Below, piece by piece: positions 16,180 to 26,290 of a stretch of DNA of 50,329 bases. Within the stretch, counting starts at the first letter, position 1; every line of letters begins with the position of its first letter. The DNA comes from Mesorhizobium waimense (GTDB taxonomy: Bacteria; Pseudomonadota; Alphaproteobacteria; Rhizobiales; Rhizobiaceae), in NCBI RefSeq assembly GCF_003601975.1, contig NZ_QZWZ01000042.1, forward strand, positions 1 through 50,329, written 5' to 3'. The translations under genes were made by a program, and so were the position numbers. Under the pieces are notes generated by a model. That model was not told where the DNA came from. It saw only the letters and a program-made list of their open reading frames with translations, and made no database searches.

Positions 16180-16792
16180 TCGTATATTTGCCGCTTGCAT
16201 CGGCGCGGATGTGAGCGGCAAACCTCCGTGCCAGTTCACCTACGAGCAGGAGTTCCGGCGCTTGCTAAAACAGATGATAGAGAAAGCGCTGGGTGGCGTC
16301 GTCGAGCGCGCTCGGCTCCTCGCTTAAGAGCCATTCGCAAACGCGCTGCGATGGCGGCTGGCATTTGTGGCGTCGCAGCGTCACGCTCAGGCGCCTGCCG
16401 ACGAGCGGCCAGCCAACGATAAAGGGGCGCCTTGCTGCCTTCAAAGCCGCGCTGTTTGACTCCGGCCCATGGGAGAGCGCCGTTCCGCCGCCCATCCCGC
16501 CATGTTCAAGATAGTCGCGAAAGGGATCGATACTGGGATCACGCGCTGCTGGCCGCCGGTGCTCGGGCTGGCGGCTGGCGGCCAACCAGCGTTCGAGCGT
16601 GCTCACGCTCAGGCAAATCCGCGGCGCGATTTGCCGTGGCGACAGGCCGGCTTGCCGCAAGCGCAAGATTTCCGCATCGCGGTCGCGGCGCTCAACCGCT
16701 ACATCGACCTGCGCGAGCACAAGAAGCTCGCTCTGCGCCAAGCCGCATGACCAGCCTCGTGGCCGCCCCTTTTTGCAGAATTTGACGCACAC
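16180..16792 (-). mobile_element. ISL3-family transposase remnant
   Basis: The minus frame contains ILRLRQAGLSPRQIAPRI and STLERWLAASRQPEHRRPA (helix-turn-helix), DPFRDYLE, PPSQRVCEWLL and, after an in-frame TAG near 16265, GELARRFAAHIRADASGK. These follow the order of an ISL3-type transposase (middle and C-terminal thirds). A segment in a second frame (NGALPWAGVKQRGFEG, APLYRWL) shows further frameshifts. The element is dead and no clear terminal repeats were seen. Confidence 0.6.
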
Positions 16793-17002
16793 AACCGCTC
16801 ACCCCAGGCATTCACTGCTCCTCTACATGCGCAGCGATATCAGCCACAGGATGAAGCGTGGACTCCGCGCTTCAGCATACCTGCATATCAATCACGCATG
16901 CGAAATATCCCGGGATCATCGTTAAAATGAGCGAAAGGGCCCAAGGCACTCCGGGATCGGGGTAGCACGGACCCAGTAAAAGTCACGACGTCCAGGGTTG
17001 TC

Positions 17003-17992
17003 ATGCTCGATGCAGAATATCTATTGAGGCCGGTCAGCGAGGGCAACGCGTGCGGGGACGCTCTCGATTACGACTTAAGCTTCCTGGAATTTGAAATGGC
17101 GTCGCAGGGGAGGCCTGCCCAGCATATCGGCGGCTCTCTCAAGGCGGAAGAGGCTCCCAATTGGGAAGAGGTGTGGCGGCTCGGCCTCGACCTTGCTACG
17201 CGTACCAAAGACCTACGCATCGGCGTCTTGCTGACACGCTCCGCTGTCAGCCGGTTCGGTTTCTCTGGACTGGCCAAGAGCCTTGAGCTTCTCGTCGCTT
17301 ATGTCGAGATTTACTGGCCGGAGCTACATCCGCGGCCGGATGCAGACGACGGCGGCGACCAGACCGTGCGTCTCAATGCTTTGGCAAATCTGTGCGATCC
17401 CTCCGGGCTTATGGCGGACATCCGCCGCGTTCCTCTCACCGCTTCCAGGCGGTTCGGAGCATTTGCGCTCGGTGACTGGATGTCAGCGCAGCAGTCTCAG
17501 CCAGGTGAAGTTGATACCACGACCATCAAACTCGCCTTTGGCGACACCGATCCTGGCCAGTTCGACCAAACAAGCGGTGATCTCGACGCCAGCCTCTCGG
17601 CGGTCATCGATTTGGATGGTAGCGTTAAGCGGCGCGTCGACATGGCCGAAGCCGTCCGTTTCCAACCTCTAACAGCGCTGCTTCGCCAAGGCAAGGAACT
17701 GGTCGATGCCCATAGACGCTCCGAGCCCGTGGCCGCAATGCCCCTGTCGGAGGATTCTGGCGACGCCCCATATCCGGGAGAGATCCGCGACCGAGATGAC
17801 GTCGTCAATATCCTCGGCCGCGTTTGCCGCTGGTATCAAGTTAACGAGCCGGCCAGCCCCGTACCAGCGCTGCTCGAGCGGGCGAAGCGTCTCGTGTCGA
17901 AGGACTTCATGGCTCTAGTGGCAGAGCTGGCGCCGGAGGGCGCTGCGCACTACCGCTCCATAGCCGGCCTGATTGCCGACGAGGGTACTTGA
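17003..17992 (+). CDS. tssA: T6SS cap/baseplate protein TssA (ImpA_N type)
   Basis: 329 residues from ATG 17003 with AGGG upstream. The N-terminal ImpA domain is recognisable (LLRPVSEGNACGDALDYD; WEEVWRLGLDLATRTKDLRI; LEIYWPELHP-like LLVAYVEIYWPELHPR), and a short C-terminal helical region ends ERAKRLVSKDFMALVAELAP. TssA proteins guide sheath-tube polymerisation from the baseplate. It is the first gene of the plus arm and is 39 bases before tssB. The 200 bases upstream contain no clear sigma-54 or tts-type promoter. Confidence 0.93.
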   Translation: MLDAEYLLRPVSEGNACGDALDYDLSFLEFEMASQGRPAQHIGGSLKAEEAPNWEEVWRLGLDLATRTKDLRIGVLLTRSAVSRFGFSGLAKSLELLVAYVEIYWPELHPRPDADDGGDQTVRLNALANLCDPSGLMADIRRVPLTASRRFGAFALGDWMSAQQSQPGEVDTTTIKLAFGDTDPGQFDQTSGDLDASLSAVIDLDGSVKRRVDMAEAVRFQPLTALLRQGKELVDAHRRSEPVAAMPLSEDSGDAPYPGEIRDRDDVVNILGRVCRWYQVNEPASPVPALLERAKRLVSKDFMALVAELAPEGAAHYRSIAGLIADEGT

Positions 17993-18031
17993 GGCATCGC
18001 AACTTCATAGCCGACAAGGAGAATAAAACAC

Positions 18032-18565
18032 ATGGCAAAGGAGAGCAGTCAAAAGTTCATTTCGCGAAATCGCCCTCCTCGCGTCCAAATCGAATACGAC
18101 GTCGAGACCTACGGCTCGCAAAAGAAGGTGCAGCTTCCCTTCGTGGTCGGCGTCATGTCTGATCTCGTAGGCGATCCTGCCGCGCCGTTGCCTCCGCTTG
18201 CCGAGCGCAAGATGATGGAGATCGACATTGACAACTTCGATGATCGGCTCAAATCGCTCAACCCCAGGGTGGCGATGCGGGTAGCGAACCTGTTGACGGG
18301 CGAAGGCCAGCTTGCCATCGAATTGAGTTTCGAGCGAATGCACGATTTCTCGCCTGCGGCCGTGGCGCGTAAGGTCGACAGTTTGAACAAGCTGCTTGAG
18401 GCGCGAACGCAGCTTTCTAATCTTCTAGCCTACATGGACGGCAAGAACGGTGCCGAGCGGTTGATCGCCAATTTCCTCGCCGACCGGTCCCTGCTCAGCG
18501 CCCTGAGCGGCGTGCCCGAGGCTGAACATAAAGCGCCTCAGTTGCCACCCACAGAGACGAAGTAG
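18032..18565 (+). CDS. tssB: T6SS sheath small subunit TssB (VipA)
   Basis: 177 residues from ATG 18032, with AAGGAG about 10 bases upstream. Conserved blocks RVQIEYDVETYGSQKKVQLP, PFVVGVMSDLVGD, MEIDIDNFDDRLKSLNPR and the C-terminal LLEARTQLSNLLAYMDGK are typical. It forms the contractile sheath with TssC, whose gene follows within nine bases, and the two are presumably translationally coupled. Confidence 0.96.
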   Translation: MAKESSQKFISRNRPPRVQIEYDVETYGSQKKVQLPFVVGVMSDLVGDPAAPLPPLAERKMMEIDIDNFDDRLKSLNPRVAMRVANLLTGEGQLAIELSFERMHDFSPAAVARKVDSLNKLLEARTQLSNLLAYMDGKNGAERLIANFLADRSLLSALSGVPEAEHKAPQLPPTETK

Positions 18566-18573
18566 AATTGATC

Positions 18574-20076
18574 ATGACGTCCACAGATACAATCTCCGCC
18601 GGGTTGCAAGACGCCACTGTTGCTACGTTTGATCCGGACGGTTTCAGCAGCTTGCTACAATGCGAGTTAAGGATCTACTCGGACCAAGCCCGTGATGCCG
18701 TGGATAGCGCAGTCAGAACACTGGCCGAGCAGGCGCTTGGTAACACGTCCCTGATCAGCGATGACATCGTGGCTACTATCCAGTCGATTATTGCGTCCAT
18801 CGATGACAAGCTGTCCACACAAGTCAACGAGATCCTCCATCACGAGGATTTCCAAAATCTGGAATCAGCCTGGCGGGGCTTGCATCACCTTACGGTGAAC
18901 ACCGAGACAGACGAGACGCTAAAGATTCGCTTTCTTCCGGTCTCCAAGAAGGAGCTTTCTCGTGCCCTGAAAAAATACAAGGGCGTCTCCTGGGATCAGA
19001 GCCCGCTATTCAAGAAAATCTACGAAGAAGAGTATGGGCAGATCGGCGGTGAACCCTATGGCTGCCTGATTGCCGACTACTATTTCGACCATACCCCGCC
19101 AGACATCGAATTGCTATCGGGACTCGCGCAAATTGCTGCGGCAAGCCACTCCCCTCTCATTTCTGCTGTCTCGCCGCATCTGCTGCAGATGGACTCTTGG
19201 CGCGAGCTCTCGAACCCACGCGACATCACGAAGATTTTCCTAACGCCCGAGCACGCCACTTGGCGAGCATTTCGCGAGAGCGAAAACTCGCGATACGTGG
19301 CGCTGACGCTGCCGCGCACCCTCGGGCGGTTGCCCTACGGGACCAAGACCAACCCGGTCGACGAATTCGCCTTCGAGGAGGAGACGGACGGCGGCGATAG
19401 CCAAAGGTACCTCTGGACGAACGCAGCCTATGCCATGGGGGTAAACATCACGCGCTCGTTTAAGCTCTACGGCTGGCTCTCCAGAATACGCGGTGTAGAA
19501 TCCGGTGGCCTCGTCGAAGGCCTGCCGGTGCATACCTTCCGAAGCGACGACGGCGGCGTTGATCTCAAATGCCCCACTGAGACCGCGATCAGCGACCGCC
19601 GCGAGGCCGAGCTCTCCAAGAACGGCCTTCTGCCGCTGCTGCACCGCAAGAATACCGATCTTGGCGTATTTATTGGCGCTCAGACCGTAAACAAACCGAT
19701 CAAGTACGAAGACTTGGACGCGTCAGCGAATGCTGAGCTCAGCGCTAGGCTACCCTACATTTTCGCAATCTGCCGCTTTGCCCATTATTTGAAGTGCCTG
19801 GTTCGGGACAAGATTGGCACGTTTAAAGAGCGCCATGAGGTCGAGGAGTGGCTCAACCAATGGATCCAGCGTTACGTCCACCCCTCGCCCGAGCTGGGGA
19901 GCGAAGAAAGCAAGGCACAACAGCCGCTCTCCTCGGCCAAGGTCGAGGTGGACGAGGCTGAAGACAATCCTGGTTATTACACCGCCAGATTCTATCTGCG
20001 GCCGCATTACCAGCTTGAAGGCTTGACCATCTCTCTGAGGCTGGTGTCGCGCCTGCCGTCTGCCCGAAAAGGCTGA
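18574..20076 (+). CDS. tssC: T6SS sheath large subunit TssC (VipB)
   Basis: 500 residues from ATG 18574 (a TTG at 18568 is also in frame). Typical TssC blocks are present: HHEDFQNLESAWRGLHHL, FKKIYEEEYGQIGGEPYGCL, YFDHTPPDIELL, WTNAAYAMGVNITRSF, GVESGGLVEGLPVHTF and the C-terminal PGYYTARFYLRPHYQLEG. It carries the core of the contractile sheath. It follows tssB directly. A 131-base gap with good ribosome site separates it from hcp. Confidence 0.96.
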   Translation: MTSTDTISAGLQDATVATFDPDGFSSLLQCELRIYSDQARDAVDSAVRTLAEQALGNTSLISDDIVATIQSIIASIDDKLSTQVNEILHHEDFQNLESAWRGLHHLTVNTETDETLKIRFLPVSKKELSRALKKYKGVSWDQSPLFKKIYEEEYGQIGGEPYGCLIADYYFDHTPPDIELLSGLAQIAAASHSPLISAVSPHLLQMDSWRELSNPRDITKIFLTPEHATWRAFRESENSRYVALTLPRTLGRLPYGTKTNPVDEFAFEEETDGGDSQRYLWTNAAYAMGVNITRSFKLYGWLSRIRGVESGGLVEGLPVHTFRSDDGGVDLKCPTETAISDRREAELSKNGLLPLLHRKNTDLGVFIGAQTVNKPIKYEDLDASANAELSARLPYIFAICRFAHYLKCLVRDKIGTFKERHEVEEWLNQWIQRYVHPSPELGSEESKAQQPLSSAKVEVDEAEDNPGYYTARFYLRPHYQLEGLTISLRLVSRLPSARKG

Positions 20077-20207
20077 GAGGGTACGTCCTTCCATAAAGGA
20101 AGTGGCGGAGGCAAATTCGGTCCGCAGAGGGCCGTTCGCCGCACCCGGCAGCTCTATATGACAAGAACGCCCGGCCCCAGTGTCACGATACCGAAGGAGA
20201 ATTCGTC

Positions 20208-20744
20208 ATGGCGTTCGACGCAGTCATGAAGTTCAACACAGTGTCCAAGGATGGCATTCAGCCCAAAGGGGAATCTCTTATCCTGAAGGATGGTTTTACG
20301 CTTGCCGACGAATGGAGCTTCTCAATCGAAAACAAGCTCAACATCGGGCCTCACACTGTCGGCGCTGGGACAGGCAAGGCTGAATTCGAGGTTTTCACTA
20401 TTAAGAAGCAGGTGGATACCGCCTCATCCGCGCTGTACGTGGCCTGCGGTCGAGGCGCGCATTTTAACGACGTTGACTTAAAGCTCTTCAAGTCGACAGG
20501 CAGCGGACTTCTCACAGCTGATTCCAACCTGTTCTTGCACTGGAGTTTCAACATGCTCGCCATCGAGAAGGTCGAGTGGGCCTATGCGGAAGACGCTCCG
20601 GAGGAGACGATCACCTGCCGGTTCGGCGCCTGCAAGATGATCTATTACAAGCAGGATATGCATGGCGCTCTAACCAAGGCAGGCGAAGGCATCTGGAACC
20701 AGGTCTCGAACAGCGCCGAGTTCAATAAGCTGGTTGTCGACTGA
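20208..20744 (+). CDS. hcp: T6SS tube protein Hcp (TssD)
   Basis: 178 residues, ATG 20208 with GGAGA seven bases upstream, one of the strongest ribosome sites in the locus. Residues 20-160 have the Hcp pattern (LADEWSFSIENKLNIG; FEVFTIKKQVDTASSALY; AIEKVEWAYAEDAPEETITC; KMIYYKQ). Hexameric rings of Hcp stack inside the sheath and carry small effectors. It lies inside the structural operon, between tssC and tssE. Confidence 0.95.
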   Translation: MAFDAVMKFNTVSKDGIQPKGESLILKDGFTLADEWSFSIENKLNIGPHTVGAGTGKAEFEVFTIKKQVDTASSALYVACGRGAHFNDVDLKLFKSTGSGLLTADSNLFLHWSFNMLAIEKVEWAYAEDAPEETITCRFGACKMIYYKQDMHGALTKAGEGIWNQVSNSAEFNKLVVD

Positions 20745-20797
20745 CGGTGGCGAAATTGGCAGTCGCCTCGTCGAAAATTGCGATCTGGAGATCGAAC

Positions 20798-21301
20798 ATG
20801 ACCAGACATCTTAGGCGGGATCTGGTGCAGCCTTCCCTCCTCGACAGGCTCACTGACGATGAGCCGAACAGCGCGTGCGAAACGCAGGACAAGCGCAGTT
20901 TCTCAATTCGCCAACTACAAGAGGTGATTCTACGCGACGTGTCCTGGCTGTTGAACACGAATCAATTGGCTTCAAGCGTGGCACTCCACGCATACCCCCT
21001 CGTCGCGGCCAGCACACTCAACTACGGGGTCCGGCCTCTCAGCGGGCACATCCGCGAAGGCATCGATTCGAGCGCCTTGGGAGACGAAATCGCCGAGAGC
21101 CTGCAGCGATTCGAGCCACGGCTCTTACCGCGCAGTATTAAGGTGATGGTCCTCAACGACGGACAGGACTGCAGCTCCTTTCGCTTTAAGATTGCGGCCG
21201 ATCTGTGGGCGCTGCCTGCTCCGCTGCCGATGACAATGCGCACGGAGGTGGATCCCGAACTCCAAGTTGTCCGTGTTGCTTTGGATCCGGAGACAAGCTG
21301 A
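20798..21301 (+). CDS. tssE: T6SS baseplate protein TssE (gp25-like)
   Basis: 167 residues from ATG 20798, chosen because GGAG sits seven bases upstream and MTRHLRRDLVQPSLLDRLTD is the usual TssE opening; an upstream in-frame GTG at 20747 has no such support. The gp25/lysozyme-like wedge domain is visible (LRDVSWLLNTNQL; YPLVAASTLNYGVRPLSG; IAESLQRFEPRLLP). The stop TGA shares its last base with the tssF start ATG. Confidence 0.93.
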   Translation: MTRHLRRDLVQPSLLDRLTDDEPNSACETQDKRSFSIRQLQEVILRDVSWLLNTNQLASSVALHAYPLVAASTLNYGVRPLSGHIREGIDSSALGDEIAESLQRFEPRLLPRSIKVMVLNDGQDCSSFRFKIAADLWALPAPLPMTMRTEVDPELQVVRVALDPETS

Positions 21302-23187
21302 TGGATCCCCGGCTTCTCGGATTATACAACGATGAGCTCGCCTACATGCGCGAGATGGGGGCCGAATTTGCTCGCTCCTTCCCGAAGGTTGCCGGACGGC
21401 TCGGGATGGAAGCAGCAGAGGTCGCCGATCCTTATGTCGAGCGGCTGCTGGAAGGCTTCGCCTTCATGGCCGCGCGGGTGCAGCTGAAGCTGCAGTCACG
21501 TTTCCCGAATTTCACGCAGCACCTGCTGGAGATGGTGTATCCGCACTTTCTACCGCCGATACCGTCGATGACGATCGTGCGCTTCGAACCGGATGCGGAA
21601 GCCGGACCGATCGAGAATGCATACGTCGTGCCGCGCGGAACCAAACTTTTCGGCCGACTCGCTCCGGGCGCCGTCACCCATTGCGAGTTCCGCACGGCTC
21701 ACGATGTCCATCTATGGCCGATCATGGTGAGCGCCGCCGACTACTTCGCGACGCCCGGGCAGATCTCCTCCCTGGATCTTCCGGCCCGGCAACCGGTGAA
21801 GGCTGCCTTTCGACTGCGGCTTCGTACCACCAACGGCATGCCATTCAATCGACTCTCACTTAAGGCCCTGACACTACACCTTCTCGGGCCCGGTGGCATC
21901 GGTGCGGCGCTTGCCGAGCAGCTGATCGCCGACACACGCGCCATCGTTGCCCGTCCCGTCGGCCGGCCAATCACTTGGCAGGAGAGAATCCCGCTCAATA
22001 TGTTGCGGCAGCGCGGTCTCGAGCCGAACTGCGCGCTCCTGCCCGAGGTCCCACGCTCCTTCGACGGCTACCGTCTCCTGCAGGAGTATTTCGCCATCGC
22101 GGAGCGGACGTTGTTCGTCGAGGTGAGTGGGCTTGCCGACGCCGTGTCCCTGTCAACGACGGAAAGCCTCGAGATCGTGTTCGCGCTTGGCCGAGTCGAA
22201 CCACGGCTGGAACGTCATCTCGGACCTGAGAACATCGCTCTCTTCGCGACCCCTGCGATCAATTTGTTCGAACGCCAAGCTGATCGAATTCACGTGAGGG
22301 AAAAAGACCATGAGCATAATGTAATCGTAGACAGGATGAGGCCCCTCGACTTTGAGGTCCACTCCATCCTCGCAATGAGTGGCTACGGAGAGAGCAACGG
22401 AGCAGCCCCCGCCGAGTTCCTCCCCTTCTACAGCATCAGCGCGCACGGCCGGGAGGAGCAGCACTCCAGGTACTACATGCTCCGGCGGGAGCAGCGGCAG
22501 ATGTCGGAGCACCAACGATCGAATGGGGCGCGAACTGGCTATATCGGCAGCGAGACCTTCGTCTCTCTGGTCGATCGCCGGGCGGGTCCCTATTCGGCGG
22601 GACCTCAGCAGTTGTCGGTGCGCTGCCTGTGTTCGAACCGGGATTTGCCGCTGCTGTTACCGATCGGCCGAGACGAGACCGACTTCACCCTGGAAATCGG
22701 CGCTCCGGTTACCGCCACCCGGTGCATATCGCCACCGAGCCGACCAGGCCACTCCTTCGCCAACGGCGATTTCACCTGGAAACTGGTCAGCCACCTTTCG
22801 CTGAACTACCTTTCAGTCAGTAATTCCGACAAGGGTGGTCACCAAGGCGCAGAGGCGCTGCGCGAACTCCTGCGCCTCTACATCGATCCGGACAATGCGT
22901 GCGCCTCACGGCAGATCGACGGCATCCGGGAGATCCGGTCACAACCTGCGATCCGGCGGCTGCCTGGCGGTGGACAAGCCGCCGTGGCACGTGGAATCGA
23001 GATTGGCATCACCCTGGACGAAGCGGCTTTCGAAGGCGTCGGCATCTTTCCGCTCGCCTCGGTACTCAACCAGTTCTTCGCAAAATATGTTTCGATCAAC
23101 AGCTTCACGGAGACGGTCATCTCGACGTTGCAACGAGGGGAGATCATGCGATGGCCGACGATGACCGGCCGCCGGGCGATCCTCTGA
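21301..23187 (+). CDS. tssF: T6SS baseplate protein TssF
   Basis: 628 residues from ATG 21301 (MDPRLLGLYNDELAYMREMG), a close match to the family start; the frame is open upstream inside tssE but that is not coding. Family blocks FARSFPKVAGRLGME, DPYVERLLEGFAFM, LEMVYPHFLPPIPSM and the C-terminal LNQFFAKYVSINSFTETVI are present. With TssE, TssG and TssK it builds the baseplate wedges. It overlaps tssG by 37 bases. Confidence 0.95.
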   Translation: MDPRLLGLYNDELAYMREMGAEFARSFPKVAGRLGMEAAEVADPYVERLLEGFAFMAARVQLKLQSRFPNFTQHLLEMVYPHFLPPIPSMTIVRFEPDAEAGPIENAYVVPRGTKLFGRLAPGAVTHCEFRTAHDVHLWPIMVSAADYFATPGQISSLDLPARQPVKAAFRLRLRTTNGMPFNRLSLKALTLHLLGPGGIGAALAEQLIADTRAIVARPVGRPITWQERIPLNMLRQRGLEPNCALLPEVPRSFDGYRLLQEYFAIAERTLFVEVSGLADAVSLSTTESLEIVFALGRVEPRLERHLGPENIALFATPAINLFERQADRIHVREKDHEHNVIVDRMRPLDFEVHSILAMSGYGESNGAAPAEFLPFYSISAHGREEQHSRYYMLRREQRQMSEHQRSNGARTGYIGSETFVSLVDRRAGPYSAGPQQLSVRCLCSNRDLPLLLPIGRDETDFTLEIGAPVTATRCISPPSRPGHSFANGDFTWKLVSHLSLNYLSVSNSDKGGHQGAEALRELLRLYIDPDNACASRQIDGIREIRSQPAIRRLPGGGQAAVARGIEIGITLDEAAFEGVGIFPLASVLNQFFAKYVSINSFTETVISTLQRGEIMRWPTMTGRRAIL

Positions 23188-24224
23188 TTGCAGACGCTCT
23201 CGGCCAATTCCTCAGCACCGTTGCAGCCGAACCGCATGGTTACGACTTCTTCGAGGCTCTGCGGCGGGTCGACGCGATCTGCTCAGATCGACCTCGACTG
23301 GGGGAATCGGGCCGGCCGAGCCTGGATCGGGTGCGGATCGGCCAAGAGCCCTCGCTCGCCTTTCCGACGCGACCGATCGCGGGCGTGACGGATGGAGGGG
23401 AGACTGATTTTGTGCGAATCTCCACTTACCTCTTCGGATTGTTCGGATCCAACGGTCCTCTCCCGTTGCATTTGACGGAGTATGCTCTTCTCAGACAGCA
23501 AAACGCCGCAGATGAGACGCTGGTCCGGTTTGCCGATATCTTCCATCACCGTATGGCCTCGTTCTTCTTTCGTGCCTGGGCGGAGAGCGAGCCGACCGTA
23601 AGCCACGACAGGCCACACGAAGATCGCTTCGCGCTTCAGCTCGCCTCCCTCGCCGGCTTTGGCATGACCGCCCTGCTTGCACGAGATGCTATGCCCGATC
23701 TGGCCAAACTCCACTTCACCGGCCGTCTCGCCTCACACACCCGCAATCCCGAGGGGCTTGCCGCCATCGTCGCGAGCTTCTTCGAGGCGCCGGTCGATAT
23801 ACGTGAGTTTGTCCCGCAATGGGTCAAACTGCCCCGCGTCTCGCTCTGCCTCCTGGGCCTCGACCCGCGCACGGGCAGGCTGGGCTGCACGGCTACTGCC
23901 GGTAGGAGGATCAGAGTGCACCACCACCGCTTTCGTCTCATTGTCGGTCCGCTCAGCCTGGTTCAGTACGAGTCGCTTTTGCCCGGGGCTCTCGGTCTTA
24001 GGACCATGGCTCAGATCATCCGCAATTATATTGGAGATGAACTGGACTGGGAGGTCAATCTTGTCCTCCGCCGCGAGGAGATGCCGGAAGTGCGGCTGGG
24101 TCGCCGCGGCAGGCTCGGCTGGACGAGTTGGATAGGCAAGCGGAAGATGCGGCGGGACGCCGATGACCTAACGACTACCCCGCCTGATCAGCGGCTGGAG
24201 CAATTGTGTCCAATTCCGCCGTAA
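23151..24224 (+). CDS. tssG: T6SS baseplate protein TssG
   Basis: 357 residues from ATG 23151, with GGGGAG eight bases upstream and inside the tssF end. Family blocks PHGYDFFEALRRVDAI, PLPLHLTEYALLRQQ, RFADIFHHRMASFFFRAWAE and ALGLRTMAQIIRNYIGDELD are clear. It pairs with TssF in each wedge. The C-terminal 35 residues are basic then Pro-rich and less conserved. vgrG follows after 116 bases. Confidence 0.94.
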   Translation: MADDDRPPGDPLIADALGQFLSTVAAEPHGYDFFEALRRVDAICSDRPRLGESGRPSLDRVRIGQEPSLAFPTRPIAGVTDGGETDFVRISTYLFGLFGSNGPLPLHLTEYALLRQQNAADETLVRFADIFHHRMASFFFRAWAESEPTVSHDRPHEDRFALQLASLAGFGMTALLARDAMPDLAKLHFTGRLASHTRNPEGLAAIVASFFEAPVDIREFVPQWVKLPRVSLCLLGLDPRTGRLGCTATAGRRIRVHHHRFRLIVGPLSLVQYESLLPGALGLRTMAQIIRNYIGDELDWEVNLVLRREEMPEVRLGRRGRLGWTSWIGKRKMRRDADDLTTTPPDQRLEQLCPIPP

Positions 24225-24340
24225 CAGCTTGAGCGTGGCGCCCACACCGGTTCGACGACGCTTTCCATCACATTTTGCTAGCGGATCTTCGGTTGGGTCT
24301 TTTCCACTTACGCCAGATCGCAGCGAAACCAAGGAACACA

Positions 24341-26290
24341 ATGATGGTCCGATCAAAAATCGACAATCTCCTGAAGCGCAATTGTTCTGCTGCGGTCACC
24401 TTGGCCGCGTTCCACCCCGATGATGTCTTTCTCCGACGGCTCACAGGCACCGAGCGGCTGGGGCAACCCTTCCACTACGAGGTGAGGCTCGTCAGCCGCC
24501 ATCCGATCCAGAACTTTGCTACGATTCCCGGGCAAAGCTTGGCGGTAGGCCTTAAACTCAAGGGCTCTGCAATGCGCTTCTTCCACGGCATCGTTACGGA
24601 GTTCCAATACTTGGGGCACGATGACATCGCAAACCTGAACTACGTGGCGCAGATGCGACCTTGGCTTTCGCTTCTCGATTATCGCTCCAACAGTCGGATC
24701 TTTCAAAACAAGACCAGCATAGAGATCATCACCACGATTTTTCGGGAACACAAAGGAAATTTTAAGAACCAGACCACCGGACGGTTCCCACAGCGCACCT
24801 ACTGCGTCCAGTACGATGAGACGGATCTGGCCTTTGTCAGCCGACTGATGGAGCAGGACGGCATCTACTACTATTTTGAACATGCGGAGGACCAACACGA
24901 CCTAGTGCTGGTCGACAACGCCGCGAGCCACATCGCCTGCGCGCCCGAGATTGTGGAGACGCACCACAACCTCAGGCCTGCACCAAATCTACATCGGGAC
25001 GGCGTCATCCTGCGTTGGGAGGAGGTCGTGTCGCTCCAGCCGAACAAGGTCGTTCTCAAGGACTACAACCATGAGAAGCCGAGGGCAGAGCTCACGGCCG
25101 TCGCGCAAGTTCCTTCCGTGAAGATCGGAGGCATTCCAGCTTGCAAGCCTATGGAAGGCACCTTCATCCGATCTCCCGAGGCCGGGCGCTTCAGGCCAGT
25201 CAATACCTCAACAGCCTTTGGCGGCGGCTCCACGGCAATTCGGGAGACCTTCGTCTATCCGGGACGCTACACCGAAAAAGCGGACGGGGATTTCTATGCT
25301 TGCATCCGCGCCGAAGAGCTCGCCTGCAACGCTTATCGTGCGCGGGTCGAATGTACGGCACGCCAGATTAGAACAGGGTTGATCTTCAAGGCTGCGAATC
25401 CCTTTTACTATGGCGATGTGGGTGCGCGCCCAACGCCCAGTGATCGGTTTTTGGCGGTCGCGAGTGATTTCACTTTGGTCGCAGAGTTGGGGGACATTCG
25501 CACCGAAGCGGACGCCGCGGGTCGGGAGAGAGAAGTCGTATATCGTAGCACGGTGGAGATTATCCCCGCGACCACCCAGTATCGCCCGCCGCGCCGCACG
25601 CCCGCGCCGGAGATTCGGGGACCGCATACGGCGGTCGTCGTGGGCCCAAAGGGAGATACGATCGCGACGGACCAGTTCGGCCGCATCAAGGTGCAGTTCT
25701 TCTGGGACCGCGAAGGCAATAAGGACGACACCAGCTCCTGTTGGATCAGGGTTGCCCAGAGCTCGGCGGGTAAGGGCTTCGGCCACGTCATCATTCCCCG
25801 GATCGGCCAAGAGGTTGTCGTGAACTTTATTCACGGCAATCCAGACTGGCCCCTGGTGACCGGTGTCGTCTACAACGGCTCTAATCTGCCTCCTGAAACC
25901 CTGCCGCTGGACAGGACCTGCTCGACTTTCCGAACGCACACCGATCAGGGCGCCGTCAATGCCTACAACGAGCTGCGCTTCGAGGACAAACAAGGTTGCG
26001 AAGAGGTCTATCTGAAGGCAGAAAGGGACCATACCGTGGAGGTTGGTAATTCCTATTGCATCGATGTCAAGGGTCAGTACCTCCTGACTTCAGCCGGCAA
26101 CTGCATCGAGGTGACGCCCGATAAGATCCGCCTTGTGGCAATGGGCAAAACCGGTCAGCAGGCGATCGAAATCAGCGGCAAGGGTATCAGCATCGCCGGC
26201 GCGACGATCGGCTTTTGGCAACGGCTCCCCGGCTCGGAGCCACCGTTTCCATCCCACCGACGACACCAGGCCCGCCCACGCCAGCGATGA
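24341..26290 (+). CDS. vgrG: T6SS spike protein VgrG, tail possibly frameshifted
   Basis: 649 residues from ATG 24341, with AAGGA six bases upstream; a TTG at 24275 is in frame but unlikely. The gp27-like part (TGTERLGQPFHYEVRLVSR; YDETDLAFVSRLMEQDGIYY), the gp5 OB-fold (DQFGRIKVQFFWDREG; WIRVAQSSAGKGFGHVIIPR; NGSNLPP) and a beta-prism (TVEVGNSYCIDVKG; IEISGKGISIAGATIG) are in order. After GATIGF the end becomes low-complexity (WQRLPGSEPPFP...). A neighbouring frame reads PRLGATVSIPPTTPG then PPTPAMMKAMRRP and stops, closer to a usual Pro-rich VgrG tail. A one-base change near 26217 is possible. No effector domain is fused. Confidence 0.93.
   Translation: MMVRSKIDNLLKRNCSAAVTLAAFHPDDVFLRRLTGTERLGQPFHYEVRLVSRHPIQNFATIPGQSLAVGLKLKGSAMRFFHGIVTEFQYLGHDDIANLNYVAQMRPWLSLLDYRSNSRIFQNKTSIEIITTIFREHKGNFKNQTTGRFPQRTYCVQYDETDLAFVSRLMEQDGIYYYFEHAEDQHDLVLVDNAASHIACAPEIVETHHNLRPAPNLHRDGVILRWEEVVSLQPNKVVLKDYNHEKPRAELTAVAQVPSVKIGGIPACKPMEGTFIRSPEAGRFRPVNTSTAFGGGSTAIRETFVYPGRYTEKADGDFYACIRAEELACNAYRARVECTARQIRTGLIFKAANPFYYGDVGARPTPSDRFLAVASDFTLVAELGDIRTEADAAGREREVVYRSTVEIIPATTQYRPPRRTPAPEIRGPHTAVVVGPKGDTIATDQFGRIKVQFFWDREGNKDDTSSCWIRVAQSSAGKGFGHVIIPRIGQEVVVNFIHGNPDWPLVTGVVYNGSNLPPETLPLDRTCSTFRTHTDQGAVNAYNELRFEDKQGCEEVYLKAERDHTVEVGNSYCIDVKGQYLLTSAGNCIEVTPDKIRLVAMGKTGQQAIEISGKGISIAGATIGFWQRLPGSEPPFPSHRRHQARPRQR

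Noticed and set aside
15859..16422. 187-codon Arg/Ser-rich plus-strand frame and an overlapping 105-codon frame
   Set aside because: Both lie opposite or beside ISL3 debris, have no family resemblance and contain Arg runs typical of non-coding GC-rich DNA.
16793..17002. Sigma-54 promoter considered before tssA
   Set aside because: A GGCAC at 16945 lacks the TTGC element at the required distance.
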